64,000 nt of DNA, from contig JAJXWD010000008.1 of assembly GCA_021781835.1 (NCBI GenBank), positions 29,174 to 93,173 on the forward strand. Reading direction: 5' to 3'. Numbering within the stretch: position 1 is the first letter of the stretch; the number at the start of each line of letters is the position of its first letter. Made by a program: the position numbers and the translations under genes. The notes below the pieces were generated by a model. The model worked only from the letters and a program-made list of their open reading frames with translations, ran no database searches and was not told where the DNA came from. Positions 56,108 through 63,052 of the stretch are shown here, piece after piece. The DNA comes from Pseudomonadota bacterium. GTDB lineage: Bacteria; Pseudomonadota; Alphaproteobacteria; Acetobacterales; Acetobacteraceae.

Positions 56108-57328
56108 ATGCTGACCGATGCCAAAGTGCGCAACGTCAAGCCGGCCGACAAGCCGTTCAGGCTGACCGATGCTGGCGGCCTGTTTCTCTGGGTGACGCCC
56201 GCCGGCGGAAAAATTTGGAGGCTCCGGTACGAATACCAGCGCAAGGAAAAGCTGATCTCGCTCGGCCCGTATCCAGAAATCCCGCTCGGCCAGGCGCGCG
56301 AGCTGCGCGATGAAGCCAAAGCCCAGCTGCGCGGGGGCAAGGATCCATCTGCCCAGCGCAAGCTTGACCGGGTCAAAACAGCGACGGCGACGGCGACTAC
56401 GTTCGAAGGGGTGGCAAGGGACTGGCATGCGCTGCTCAGGCCGACCTGGACCGAGCGGCATGCCGACGACGTGATCAAGAGCCTCGAGCGCGCCGCGTTC
56501 CCGGTGCTCGGGGCGCTGCCGATAGGCGAGATTGAGCCGCCGGTGGTGGTGGGTGTGCTGCGTGCCGTGGAGGCGGGCGGGGCGCCCGAGACCGCGCGGC
56601 GGCTACGTCAGCGCATCAGCGCCGTTTTCGCCTATGCGATCGCTCACGGCCTGGCCAAGCATGACCCCGCGCATTTGGCCCGCGGGGTGCTGGCGCCGAT
56701 GAAAAAGGGGCGCCAACCCGCCATTACCCAGCTCGAGCCGCTGCGCGAAATGCTGCGCGCCGCCGAGGCGATCCCCGCGCATCCGGTGACGCGGCTCGCT
56801 CTCCGGTTCCTGGCTCTCACGGCGGTGCGCCCTGGCGAGCTGCGCGGCGCGCGGTGGGATGAAATCGTCGGCCTGGATGGCGCCTCCCCCCTTTGGGAAA
56901 TTCCAGCGGAGCGCATGAAGATGAAGGTGGCGCATGCCGTCCCATTGTCCCGCCAGGCTGTGGCCGTGATCGAGGCGACGAGGCCTTTCACGGCGCGCCA
57001 CCCGCTGGTGTTCCCAAACAGCCGACACGCTCACCACCCATTGAGCGAGAATGCGCTCGGGTATCTGCTGAACAGGGCCGGGTACCATGGGCATCATGTG
57101 CCGCACGGGTTCCGCGCCTCGTTCAGCTCGGTCATGAATGAGGCGTTCCGGGCTGACCGACAGATTATCGACCTGATGCTGGCGCACTCGCCGAAGGACG
57201 AGATCGAGGGGGCCTATAACCGCGCGCTGCACGCCGACCGGCGTCGGGAGCTGGCCCAGGCCTGGGCCGACATGTTGCTTGAGGGATTTCCGAATCCATC
57301 TGATTTGGCGCCGCTCGCGCGGCGGTAA
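56108..57328 (+). CDS. int: Tyrosine recombinase/integrase (P4 type)
   Basis: A 406-aa site-specific recombinase. The N-terminal DUF4102 arm-binding domain has LTDAGGLFLWVTPAGGKIWRL; the catalytic domain has Arg241 (TAVRPGELRGARW), His333 and Arg336 (HGFRASFSS), His360 (LAHSPKDE) and Tyr370 (GAYNR). All active-site residues are present, so it should be functional. GGAGG lies 5 nt before the ATG. Its place next to tRNA-Ser defines the left end of the element. Confidence 0.94.
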   Translation: MLTDAKVRNVKPADKPFRLTDAGGLFLWVTPAGGKIWRLRYEYQRKEKLISLGPYPEIPLGQARELRDEAKAQLRGGKDPSAQRKLDRVKTATATATTFEGVARDWHALLRPTWTERHADDVIKSLERAAFPVLGALPIGEIEPPVVVGVLRAVEAGGAPETARRLRQRISAVFAYAIAHGLAKHDPAHLARGVLAPMKKGRQPAITQLEPLREMLRAAEAIPAHPVTRLALRFLALTAVRPGELRGARWDEIVGLDGASPLWEIPAERMKMKVAHAVPLSRQAVAVIEATRPFTARHPLVFPNSRHAHHPLSENALGYLLNRAGYHGHHVPHGFRASFSSVMNEAFRADRQIIDLMLAHSPKDEIEGAYNRALHADRRRELAQAWADMLLEGFPNPSDLAPLARR

Positions 57329-57343
57329 TCCGGGGTTCAGTTT

Positions 57344-57538
57344 CTAACGCGGGGACACGCCGGCATCGGCCAGGGCGTCCCTCAAGAGCATAAGCGCATT
57401 CTCCACTCCATTCAGTTCCTCGCGCGTCACCAGATTGAGGCCATTCGGCCCTACGTCCCGAGAGGTCAACCGCTTCACGAGCTGGGCGAGACCCCAAGCT
57501 TCCCCGTCAGAAAGCTGAAAATTTACAGGAATGTTCAT
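57344..57538 (-). CDS. Small hypothetical protein of the mobile element
   Basis: A 64-aa protein, MNIPVNFQLSDGEAWGLAQL start, with predicted helices. The pattern of an N-terminal strand, SDGEAWGLAQLVKR and a C-terminal MLLRDALADAGVSPR resembles small phage proteins (DUF7706-like), but I cannot assign a function. GGAG is present 6 nt before the ATG. It is transcribed convergently with the integrase. Confidence 0.6.
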   Translation of the reverse strand: MNIPVNFQLSDGEAWGLAQLVKRLTSRDVGPNGLNLVTREELNGVENALMLLRDALADAGVSPR

Positions 57539-57758
57539 CGCCCTCTCCAGGGGTGGGGTTAGGGTTGCGGGTGACTGGCCCTCTCGCCAGCCAGACCGGA
57601 GCTAAACCCCAATCCGTCACGCCTGATAGGAGGTGGCGTTCCCCCGCCATGTTCCGCCACATGGTCGAGCCTACTAGGAGGTCAATGCTTCTGGTCACTA
57701 TCGCGCTTCCAGCCGCTCGCTCCGTTCGCGTGGGATTCTGTAGGCTATCACTTTATGA

Positions 57759-57787
57759 TTTACACACAAGGTTAGTCAACCTATATG
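57759..57787 (+). promoter_or_regulatory. Candidate promoter and operator of the serine recombinase
   Basis: TTTACA (57759-57764) and TATATG (57782-57787) are 17 nt apart, a good sigma70-like pair. The spacer holds the palindrome AGGTT-AGTC-AACCT (57769-57782), an operator candidate. The wider space 57539-57821 also carries TAGGAGGT twice (57627 and 57675), the second before an unlikely 46-codon ORF (57685-57825). Otherwise I see nothing in this 283-bp gap. Confidence 0.42.
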
Positions 57788-57821
57788 TGCAAACCATGGT
57801 CAGAAAAAACATTCAAACGCT

Positions 57822-58469
57822 GTGACGAAAAACAGCACTGAGAAAGTTTCAGGGGGGTCTGAGGAGCCTCGGTTCTTGCTCGGCTATGCCCGCGTGAGTA
57901 TGGCCGATCAGGACAATCGGCGCCAGGTGGATGAGCTCGTGCGCGCCGGGGTGGATCTGGCCAATATCTGGCAGGACAAGGCCAGTGGCAAGAATATGGA
58001 TCGGCCCGGCTGGAAGCTGATTTGGAAGGCGCTACGCCCGGGCGATGTGTTGGTGGTGGTCTCGATTGACCGCATAGGCCGGAGCCTGCTCGAAGTCTCT
58101 CAGGTGCTCGAAGAGCTTCACGCGCGCGGGTGCGAGCTGAAAATCCTCAACCTGGACGTGGACACGCGCACGCCCCTGGGCCGCTTTATTTTCAGCATCA
58201 TGGCGGCGTTCGCCCAGATGGAGCGCGAATTTATCCGGGAGCGCACGCTCTCGGGCTTGGCTGCGGCACGGGCGCGCGGGCATGTCGGGGGCGCCAAAAA
58301 GAAGGTCAGCGATGACCAGATCAGGGACGCCATCGCGCGCATCGAGGCGGGCGAATTTAAGAGCGATCTAGCCAAGGAGCTGGGCATCAGCCGGGTGGCG
58401 CTCGATAAGCGGATCAAACAGATGCCCGAAAAGGATATGGCAAAGGAGATCGAAAAAAATGGCGAATGA
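57822..58469 (+). CDS. Serine recombinase (resolvase/invertase family)
   Basis: A 215-aa small serine recombinase. The catalytic Ser26 is in GYARVSMADQDNRRQ, followed by SIDRIGRSLLEV, FAQMEREFIRERT and a C-terminal HTH (FKSDLAKELGISRVALDKRIKQ). It could resolve multimers or invert DNA in the element. It starts with GTG at 57822, coupled to a short upstream frame (GTGA); no SD is evident. Its last codons overlap the next small gene by 11 nt. Confidence 0.92.
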   Translation: MTKNSTEKVSGGSEEPRFLLGYARVSMADQDNRRQVDELVRAGVDLANIWQDKASGKNMDRPGWKLIWKALRPGDVLVVVSIDRIGRSLLEVSQVLEELHARGCELKILNLDVDTRTPLGRFIFSIMAAFAQMEREFIRERTLSGLAAARARGHVGGAKKKVSDDQIRDAIARIEAGEFKSDLAKELGISRVALDKRIKQMPEKDMAKEIEKNGE

Positions 58470-58677
58470 CCCCAACCAAACGACCGCCGAGGCGTATGCC
58501 GCCGGCTTTCTCGCTGGGCAGGAGGCGATGCGAAAAATGGCCATCGGCATTTGTGAGGGGGGCCGCCCTAAGGAGCGCGAGAATGATCGGCTATCGATGG
58601 GATGGGGCCGGGCTGTGGATTTCCTGGTGCGGCGCATCCGTAAAATCGAACCGATTCATGCGGGGCCGTGGCTATGA
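58459..58677 (+). CDS. Small hypothetical protein with N-terminal NQTT motif (1)
   Basis: A 72-aa protein, MANDPNQTTAEAYAAGFLAG start, with a helical AAGFLAGQEAMRKM and a basic C-terminal part. AAAGGAG lies 10 nt before the ATG. It overlaps the recombinase end by 11 nt and the next gene by 4 nt. Codons 6-9 (Asn-Gln-Thr-Thr) belong to the sequence repeated at the next four starts. Function unknown; similar small ORFs are common in alphaproteobacterial phages. Confidence 0.6.
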   Translation: MANDPNQTTAEAYAAGFLAGQEAMRKMAIGICEGGRPKERENDRLSMGWGRAVDFLVRRIRKIEPIHAGPWL

Positions 58678-58958
58678 CCAACAAAACGACCGGCGCCCTG
58701 TCGGAGGGGCGCCCGATCAGCACCGCACCTCGGGACGGAACATGGATTCAGGCGGAAATACCGGGACACGGAAGCGACAATATCATCGCGTGGCTGGGCG
58801 GCCTCGAGGACGAAGCGGGCAACGAATGCTGGGCTTGGCATTTTATGCTCGAGGGCCAAGAGCCGCCTGATTGCTGGACTGATGGGGTGTGCTGGGCATC
58901 AAACGAGGACGGCGCCCCCTCCGTTCAACCCACGAAATGGAAGCCGTACTATGCCTGA
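58674..58958 (+). CDS. Small hypothetical protein with N-terminal NKTT motif (2)
   Basis: A 94-aa protein, MTNKTTGALSEGRPISTAPRD start. The PISTAPRDGTWIQAEI segment, then a Trp/Cys-rich stretch ending PTKWKPYYA, is the pattern of many small phage proteins (DUF551-like) of unknown function. The start overlaps the preceding stop (ATGA). The second copy of the start repeat covers its first six codons. Confidence 0.65.
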   Translation: MTNKTTGALSEGRPISTAPRDGTWIQAEIPGHGSDNIIAWLGGLEDEAGNECWAWHFMLEGQEPPDCWTDGVCWASNEDGAPSVQPTKWKPYYA

Positions 58959-59157
58959 GAACCAAACGACCGGCCCCGCGCCGCGCAAAATTGTTTTTGA
59001 GGTTGACCCTACGCGCTTGTTTGACGCCCTCTCGAAAATGAATGGCGACACAGCCCCTTTGGGCGCGAGGCTCGTGGAAACGCTCCTGTCGCCTCCTGGC
59101 TTTAGGGTCGCGCTGGGGCTTGCGATGTACGGGATTACACTGGCGGGTGAATCATGA
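58951..59157 (+). CDS. Small hypothetical protein with N-terminal NQTT motif (3)
   Basis: A 68-aa protein, MPENQTTGPAPRKIVFEVDP start, with an amphipathic LFDALSKM and a hydrophobic C terminus (FRVALGLAMYGITLAG). ATG 58951 is preferred to an upstream in-frame start at 58882, which lies inside the previous gene. It overlaps its neighbours by 8 and 4 nt. The third repeat copy encodes residues 4-7. Function unknown. Confidence 0.6.
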   Translation: MPENQTTGPAPRKIVFEVDPTRLFDALSKMNGDTAPLGARLVETLLSPPGFRVALGLAMYGITLAGES

Positions 59158-59447
59158 CCAACAACCAAACGACTAGGCGCCGATGCAACGATAGCGAAAT
59201 TTCTGAAATGCTTACTTTGCCGCCGCCATTGCGAGCAAAATTGTTAGAAGCTCATGGATTGAAGATCCTTCGCTTAAAAACCGCTGTGGTTGGAGCGAGC
59301 ATGATCCCCGAGCGAAAGGCAGGAGATTACGTGTTTGGTCGCTGGAATGACGGCGGCGCCCATACACCCATCGCCCAAGGCTGGATAATTTCTGGGATCA
59401 GCTTTTTGCAGGTGTTGAACGAGCCTGACGTGGAAGTTATCAAATGA
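59154..59447 (+). CDS. Small hypothetical protein with N-terminal NQTT motif (4)
   Basis: A 97-aa protein, MTNNQTTRRRCNDSEISEML start, of lower GC than the surroundings. The middle (VGASMIPERKAGDYVFGRWN) and end have no family I recognise. The start overlaps the previous stop (ATGA). The fourth repeat copy covers residues 1-7, with one base changed at its end. Confidence 0.58.
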   Translation: MTNNQTTRRRCNDSEISEMLTLPPPLRAKLLEAHGLKILRLKTAVVGASMIPERKAGDYVFGRWNDGGAHTPIAQGWIISGISFLQVLNEPDVEVIK

Positions 59448-59457
59448 AGGAGTCGCC

Positions 59458-59502
59458 ATGACCAACCAAACGACCGAACTTGAGTTCTCAAGCAATCCTT
59501 GA
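59458..59502 (+). CDS. 14-codon mini-ORF carrying the NQTT start repeat (5)
   Basis: ATG 59458 follows a perfect AAGGAG, begins Met-Thr-Asn-Gln-Thr-Thr like the genes before it, and stops after 14 codons at 59500-59502. A 9-bp inverted repeat overlaps its end, and a terminator follows. It may be the remnant of a gene whose body was lost, or a true short peptide. No function can be given. Confidence 0.35.
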   Translation: MTNQTTELEFSSNP

Positions 59503-59506
59503 GAAC
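59484..59506 (+). repeat. Perfect 9-bp inverted repeat at the end of the mini-ORF
   Basis: GTTCTCAAG / CTTGAGAAC separated by five bases, spanning the mini-ORF stop codon. It could be an RNA hairpin or a protein-binding palindrome. No T-run follows directly. Confidence 0.65.
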
Positions 59507-59544
59507 TGCCGGTTTGCGTCTGGTCCACGTGGGATGCGTAACAC

Positions 59545-59572
59545 AAAAAAAAGGCGCCACTGGCGCCTTTTT
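59545..59572. terminator. Bidirectional terminator between the two element operons
   Basis: An A-tract of eight, then stem GGCGCC / GGCGCC with a three-base loop, then TTTTT. The A-tract and T-tract make it work on both strands. It ends the rightward small-ORF cassette and the leftward methyltransferase operon. The rest of the space 59503-59632 shows nothing else. Confidence 0.85.
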
Positions 59573-59632
59573 GTTGAGTATTCTACTCGTTGCCGTCGGC
59601 GCTTTCGCCTGCGGTGGCTGAAATTAATGCGA

Positions 59633-60352
59633 TCACGCGCGGCGGGAACCGCGCCATGTTTTGACCTTGAAGCGGTATGGCACCCCGAGGCGCTCAGCTC
59701 GTCTGTTGACCATATCAAGCGTGAGAGCCGCGTCGATCGACATGCCGCGCTCAGCGGCCCAGGTCTCGATTTCGGACCAAGTGCGCTCCAGGATCCGCAC
59801 CGAGACGGCCACGGCTGGCTCTTTGTGGGCGCTATGGCTCACACGGGCCGCGGCGGGGGGGGATTTGTCCGCGGGCGGCTCTGTTGCCACGAGCATGGGC
59901 GCTGCATCCTCAATCGCCGGATGCTTCTGCATCGCGCTCCCAGAGCAGCTTTGCGCGGGCAACTTTCCGCGCTCACGCAGGTAATAATACATGCCGGAGA
60001 CGGCATTAAGCGTGCCCAGCTGGGGCCCAGGCAATTCATTCAGGGCCTCCTTAATCTTGGCCCATGATGCACCGGTGGCTTTAAGATCGACCATCAGCTG
60101 GCATCGCGCAGCGGAGAATTTCGGGCCAACGCCGGCGGCCGCCACGCCAGCGGAAAGAGGTGCAGGGACAGGCTTAGGAACGGCGTCTTTTTCGCTCAGG
60201 ACGCTGAGCAGATCAGCTGTTTGACGGGCAAGCGCCAGCGGAACGGTCACCACCTTGTCGGCGCCAAGGCAGTCTCGCGGATCCAGCTCGAGGTACCGCG
60301 CCCAAAGACTGGCCAGGCCCGCAACTAAGGGTATGTGGGGTTGATCAAGCAT
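59633..60352 (-). CDS. Hypothetical protein at the end of the methyltransferase operon
   Basis: A 239-aa protein from ATG 60352, overlapping the AlpA stop by 8 nt. The N-terminal part is hydrophobic/helical (LVAGLASLWARYLELDPRD). A middle segment (MVDLKATGASWAKIKEALNELPG, shown only by its position near residues 85-107) looks helix-turn-helix-like. The C-terminal part (SEIETWAAERGMSIDAALTL) could be a ribbon- or helix-type DNA-binding unit. I recognise no family. The longer frame above 60352 is a shadow of the AlpA gene. Confidence 0.6.
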   Translation of the reverse strand: MLDQPHIPLVAGLASLWARYLELDPRDCLGADKVVTVPLALARQTADLLSVLSEKDAVPKPVPAPLSAGVAAAGVGPKFSAARCQLMVDLKATGASWAKIKEALNELPGPQLGTLNAVSGMYYYLRERGKLPAQSCSGSAMQKHPAIEDAAPMLVATEPPADKSPPAAARVSHSAHKEPAVAVSVRILERTWSEIETWAAERGMSIDAALTLDMVNRRAERLGVPYRFKVKTWRGSRRA

Positions 60353-60608
60353 TTGCGCCCTCCTGGGCGGCTTTGACCATGGCGCCCGTCGGGCGCCCGC
60401 GGCGCGGTACCGGCGGCTGGGCCGTTTGGGCGATCTGCCAGGCTGTAATTTCGGATTCGACCCATACGGTGCACCGTCCCGAAAGCCGCCTGGGCTCGGG
60501 GAATTTACCGTGGCGCACCCAGCGGTAAATGGTCGAGGGGTCGAGATGCACGCGCTCGGAGACCTCTTTGACGGAAATAAAGACAAGGCGTGGGCTTGGC
60601 TCGCTCAT
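60345..60608 (-). CDS. AlpA-type helix-turn-helix regulator/excisionase
   Basis: An 87-aa winged-helix protein of the AlpA/MerR-like group: FISVKEVSERVHLDPSTIYR, WVRHGKFPEPRRLSGRCTVW and VESEITAWQ. AlpA proteins activate or assist excision of P4-like elements, so this is the probable recombination directionality factor for the tyrosine integrase. A basic, Pro-rich tail follows. It overlaps the C5 methyltransferase stop by 4 nt. Confidence 0.82.
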   Translation of the reverse strand: MSEPSPRLVFISVKEVSERVHLDPSTIYRWVRHGKFPEPRRLSGRCTVWVESEITAWQIAQTAQPPVPRRGRPTGAMVKAAQEGANA

Positions 60609-61948
60609 GCGACCATCCTTTCTTCGGTGGTATGATAGTGGAAAATGGACCTGATCACGGCTTCAGCCATGTCCGGGCAGACGCTGTTGCCGATGAGGCG
60701 CACCTCGGCGGTTTTGGAGAGGCGGCCGCCATCGGTGAGGTCATAGGTGGCGGGAAAGCCTTGGGCGCGCGCCAGCTCGTGCGGGGCGAGCATGCGCATG
60801 CGGATGTCGGTGATCGGGCGCGCCACGCCATCGACCAGCACCAGCGCGAAGCGGTCACGGGTGGTGATAGCGCCGAGCGGCCGCTCGAGGCTCTGGTTGC
60901 GGCCGCCCTGGCCATAATAGCTGACCAGGAACGCCGCCACCCGCTCGGCCCCGGCGAGGTCATCGGGGGAAAGATCGGCCTCAACGATCTGCTGCTGTGT
61001 GCCGGCGGTGGTGATGGTGGAAAGCGGTGCATTTAATCCCCGGGCAATCCCCGTGCCGCGCAGCTCGGCGGTGTGGGCGGTGACGAGAATCTGGTCAGCC
61101 TTGGTGGTGATCGTGCCCACGGGGCTGCTGGCGGCGCGCGGCGGGGACTGCCCGGTGCGGCCACCGCAGCCGGTGATGACGGCCAGGACGATATAGGGCG
61201 TATCGGCATTGACCACATAGCGCATGATGCCCTCGGCGATCCGGCGCAACGTGGCATCCTTGAGCGGTCGGGGGCGGTCAAAGATCGAACGGCACGGTAG
61301 CGACCAGTCGATGCACTCAGCCGCGGCGCGCCAGGGGCGCTCGAACATGCTCGGCAGGCGGGCATGGGTGGCCTGGGGCCAGACGATGGAGCCGTCGAGT
61401 GAGGCGACGATTACCAAGCGCGTGCGGATCGTCGGCGCGCCGAAATCGGCGCCGCACAGTTCGCGCCACTCGACACGGTAGCCGAGGCCGCGCAAGCGCC
61501 CCGCCCATTGGTTGAAGCTGCGCCCAACACGGGCGCGACATGGCGTGCCATCCTCCAGAAGCGGCCCCCAGCCCAGCATTTCCCTCACATTCTCGACCAC
61601 GATCTTGCGCGGCCGCACGCGGGTGGCCCAGGTGAGGACCACGCCCGGCAGAGAGCGCACGGCCTTCCATTTCGGGCGCCCGCCGGCGGCGCGGGAGAAA
61701 TGCCGGCAGTCGGGGGAAGCCCAGAGCAGTCCGACCGGGCGACCGGCGCAGGCCGCCACGGGTTCGATCTTCCACACGCTTTCGCAGTGGTGTTCGGTCT
61801 CCGGGTGGTTGCGCAGGTGCACGGCGATGGCGTCGGGATCATGGTTCACGGCGATATCGGGGTGGCGCCCGGTGGCCTGATAGATGCCCTGGCTCGCACC
61901 GCCGCCGCCAGCGAAAAGATCCACGATCAGTTCGTCTGGGCGGATCAT
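60605..61948 (-). CDS. DNA (cytosine-5-)-methyltransferase
   Basis: A 447-aa C5 methyltransferase. Motif I is VDLFAGGGGASQGI; motif IV has catalytic Cys81 in WASPDCRHFSRA (SPDC instead of the usual PPC); motif VI is VENV; motif VIII is RTRLVIVA; motif X is IGNSVCPDMAEAVI. The target-recognition region contains three related ITT units (PVGTITT, PLSTITT and PLGAITT). No restriction gene is beside it, so it is an orphan, phage-type enzyme that may protect the element. It overlaps both neighbours by 4 nt. Confidence 0.9.
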   Translation of the reverse strand: MIRPDELIVDLFAGGGGASQGIYQATGRHPDIAVNHDPDAIAVHLRNHPETEHHCESVWKIEPVAACAGRPVGLLWASPDCRHFSRAAGGRPKWKAVRSLPGVVLTWATRVRPRKIVVENVREMLGWGPLLEDGTPCRARVGRSFNQWAGRLRGLGYRVEWRELCGADFGAPTIRTRLVIVASLDGSIVWPQATHARLPSMFERPWRAAAECIDWSLPCRSIFDRPRPLKDATLRRIAEGIMRYVVNADTPYIVLAVITGCGGRTGQSPPRAASSPVGTITTKADQILVTAHTAELRGTGIARGLNAPLSTITTAGTQQQIVEADLSPDDLAGAERVAAFLVSYYGQGGRNQSLERPLGAITTRDRFALVLVDGVARPITDIRMRMLAPHELARAQGFPATYDLTDGGRLSKTAEVRLIGNSVCPDMAEAVIRSIFHYHTTEERMVA

Positions 61949-62199
61949 GTGTGCACCTCGAGGATGCGGCGTTCGGGAGTGAGGGAAATGCGCCCCTGAT
62001 TTTCGACGCTGCGCAAAATGGCGGCGGCATATTTCGGGGTGATGCCAAGGGCGTCGCCCAGCCTCTCCCGGTGGGGCATTCGACGCCCATTGATCAGAGC
62101 GCGCTCGGCGATGGCGACCATCAGGCGCTCTAGCAGCGCCAAGCGCCCCGGCGTGTGCTTCGCGCTGAGGGATGGATGCAGATTAGGAGCGGCTGGCAT
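61945..62199 (-). CDS. Small winged-helix DNA-binding protein
   Basis: An 84-aa protein from ATG 62199. The HTH-like part is RMPHRERLGDALGITPKYAA followed by ILRSVENQGRISL and a short wing. It probably regulates the operon; family not certain. A longer in-frame start at 62232 exists. It overlaps the methyltransferase start by 4 nt and the upstream gene by 17 nt. Confidence 0.6.
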   Translation of the reverse strand: MPAAPNLHPSLSAKHTPGRLALLERLMVAIAERALINGRRMPHRERLGDALGITPKYAAAILRSVENQGRISLTPERRILEVHT

Positions 62200-62410
62200 C
62201 GTGGCGCGCCTCCCGCGCGGGCAAATCGGCACGGCTTTTGATGAGCTCGGAAAGGTCGGATAGATAGGCCTCTCCCATGAGCCCGCGCCCGTAATCGGCG
62301 ATGACTGCCGAGGCGCAAGACAAAACCGCGCGCTCGTGATAACCCGCCTCTAAATAGCGCGAAATGACGGCGCTCAGGTCATTTGACAGAGCGGAAAGGT
62401 CAGCCGCCAT
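62183..62410 (-). CDS. Small hypothetical protein
   Basis: A 75-aa, mostly helical protein (MAADLSALSNDLSAVISRYL start). ATG 62410 has GGGAG 6 nt upstream; ATG 62416 is adjacent to the SD and less likely. It overlaps the gene before it by 11 nt. No family recognised. Confidence 0.5.
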   Translation of the reverse strand: MAADLSALSNDLSAVISRYLEAGYHERAVLSCASAVIADYGRGLMGEAYLSDLSELIKSRADLPAREARHDASRS

Positions 62411-62675
62411 GGGCATCTCCCTTCAAAACCAGCGCCTCTCCGGCGCTGAACAGGGCTTCGATCTGGGGGAGCAGACCTGCTTCAAGCGGCTTTTCGGCGC
62501 CCGGAACAAAATAACCATCGTTGATTTCGGCAAGCATTTTAGCTGCGCCTGCGACGATTAAAAATTCAGCATCGGCAAAAGTTTCGGTACCGTCGACATT
62601 CAGGATCTGAGCGAGGGCGCCAAGGGCGAGAATTGCAACCGCGCGGCGGACAATAATGGGCAGTTCTTCAAACAT
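62400..62675 (-). CDS. Small hypothetical protein
   Basis: A 91-aa acidic protein (MFEELPIIVRRAVAILALGA start) with a hydrophobic N-terminal helix and the segment AAKMLAEINDGYFVPGAEKP. GGGAG lies 6 nt before the ATG, and the stop of the MarR gene is 2 nt upstream of its start. No family recognised. Confidence 0.5.
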   Translation of the reverse strand: MFEELPIIVRRAVAILALGALAQILNVDGTETFADAEFLIVAGAAKMLAEINDGYFVPGAEKPLEAGLLPQIEALFSAGEALVLKGDAHGG

Positions 62676-62677
62676 GG

Positions 62678-62992
62678 TTATCTCCCTGCGAAATTATTTG
62701 CCAAGCGACGACCGGTCGCGGTGATGCACAAGAGCACTGAGCGACGGTCGGACGGGTCGGGCTTGCGCTCGATCAGGCCGTCCTCGGCCAAGCGGCTGGC
62801 GGCGCGGGTGATGGCGGGTTTGCAGACGCGGAATTTTTCAGCAGCGCCGCGCACAGTTTGCCGGCCCTCCAGGCAGGCCATCAGAAGGCCAAGCTGACGG
62901 ATGGATAAATCATCGCGTTTGGTGGCAAGCAAATAATTGATCGCGCCCGCGAAAGACATGCCCGATGGGCGGGTATTATTAGGCGATTTCAT
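62678..62992 (-). CDS. MarR-family transcriptional regulator
   Basis: A 104-aa winged-helix protein with the MarR wing GLIERKPDPSDRRSVLLCIT and recognition region KFRVCKPAITRAASRLAEDG. It is shorter than typical MarR proteins at the N terminus. It may repress the element's leftward operon; the 60-nt space before it (62993-63052) could hold an internal promoter. Confidence 0.8.
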   Translation of the reverse strand: MKSPNNTRPSGMSFAGAINYLLATKRDDLSIRQLGLLMACLEGRQTVRGAAEKFRVCKPAITRAASRLAEDGLIERKPDPSDRRSVLLCITATGRRLANNFAGR

Positions 62993-63052
62993 GCGGTTAC
63001 TTTCTTGATCTGGTTTTGATTATGACAATGGGCGGCGTGACGCGCGGCGGAA

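Larger units (their letters stand above)
58466..59476 (+). repeat. Start-associated repeat ATGACCAACCAAACGACCG, five copies
   Basis: Copies begin at 58466, 58674, about 58951, 59154 and 59458, each at or beside a gene start. The core AACCAAACGACC is exact in copies 1, 3 and 5; copy 2 has one base change and copy 4 differs at its last base. In every copy the core is in frame and encodes Asn-Gln/Lys-Thr-Thr with nearly the same codons. In copy 1 the ATG of the repeat is out of frame with the gene. The regions outside the repeats are unrelated. Confidence 0.8.

Noticed and set aside
57685..57825. 46-codon ORF with AGGAGG before it, upstream of the serine recombinase
   Set aside because: The spacing to the ATG is only 3 nt, and the candidate recombinase promoter and operator lie inside it; the product has no recognisable features.
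58882..58950. Upstream in-frame start for the third NQTT gene
   Set aside because: It would lie deep within the preceding gene; the start at 58951 carries the repeat seen at the other starts.
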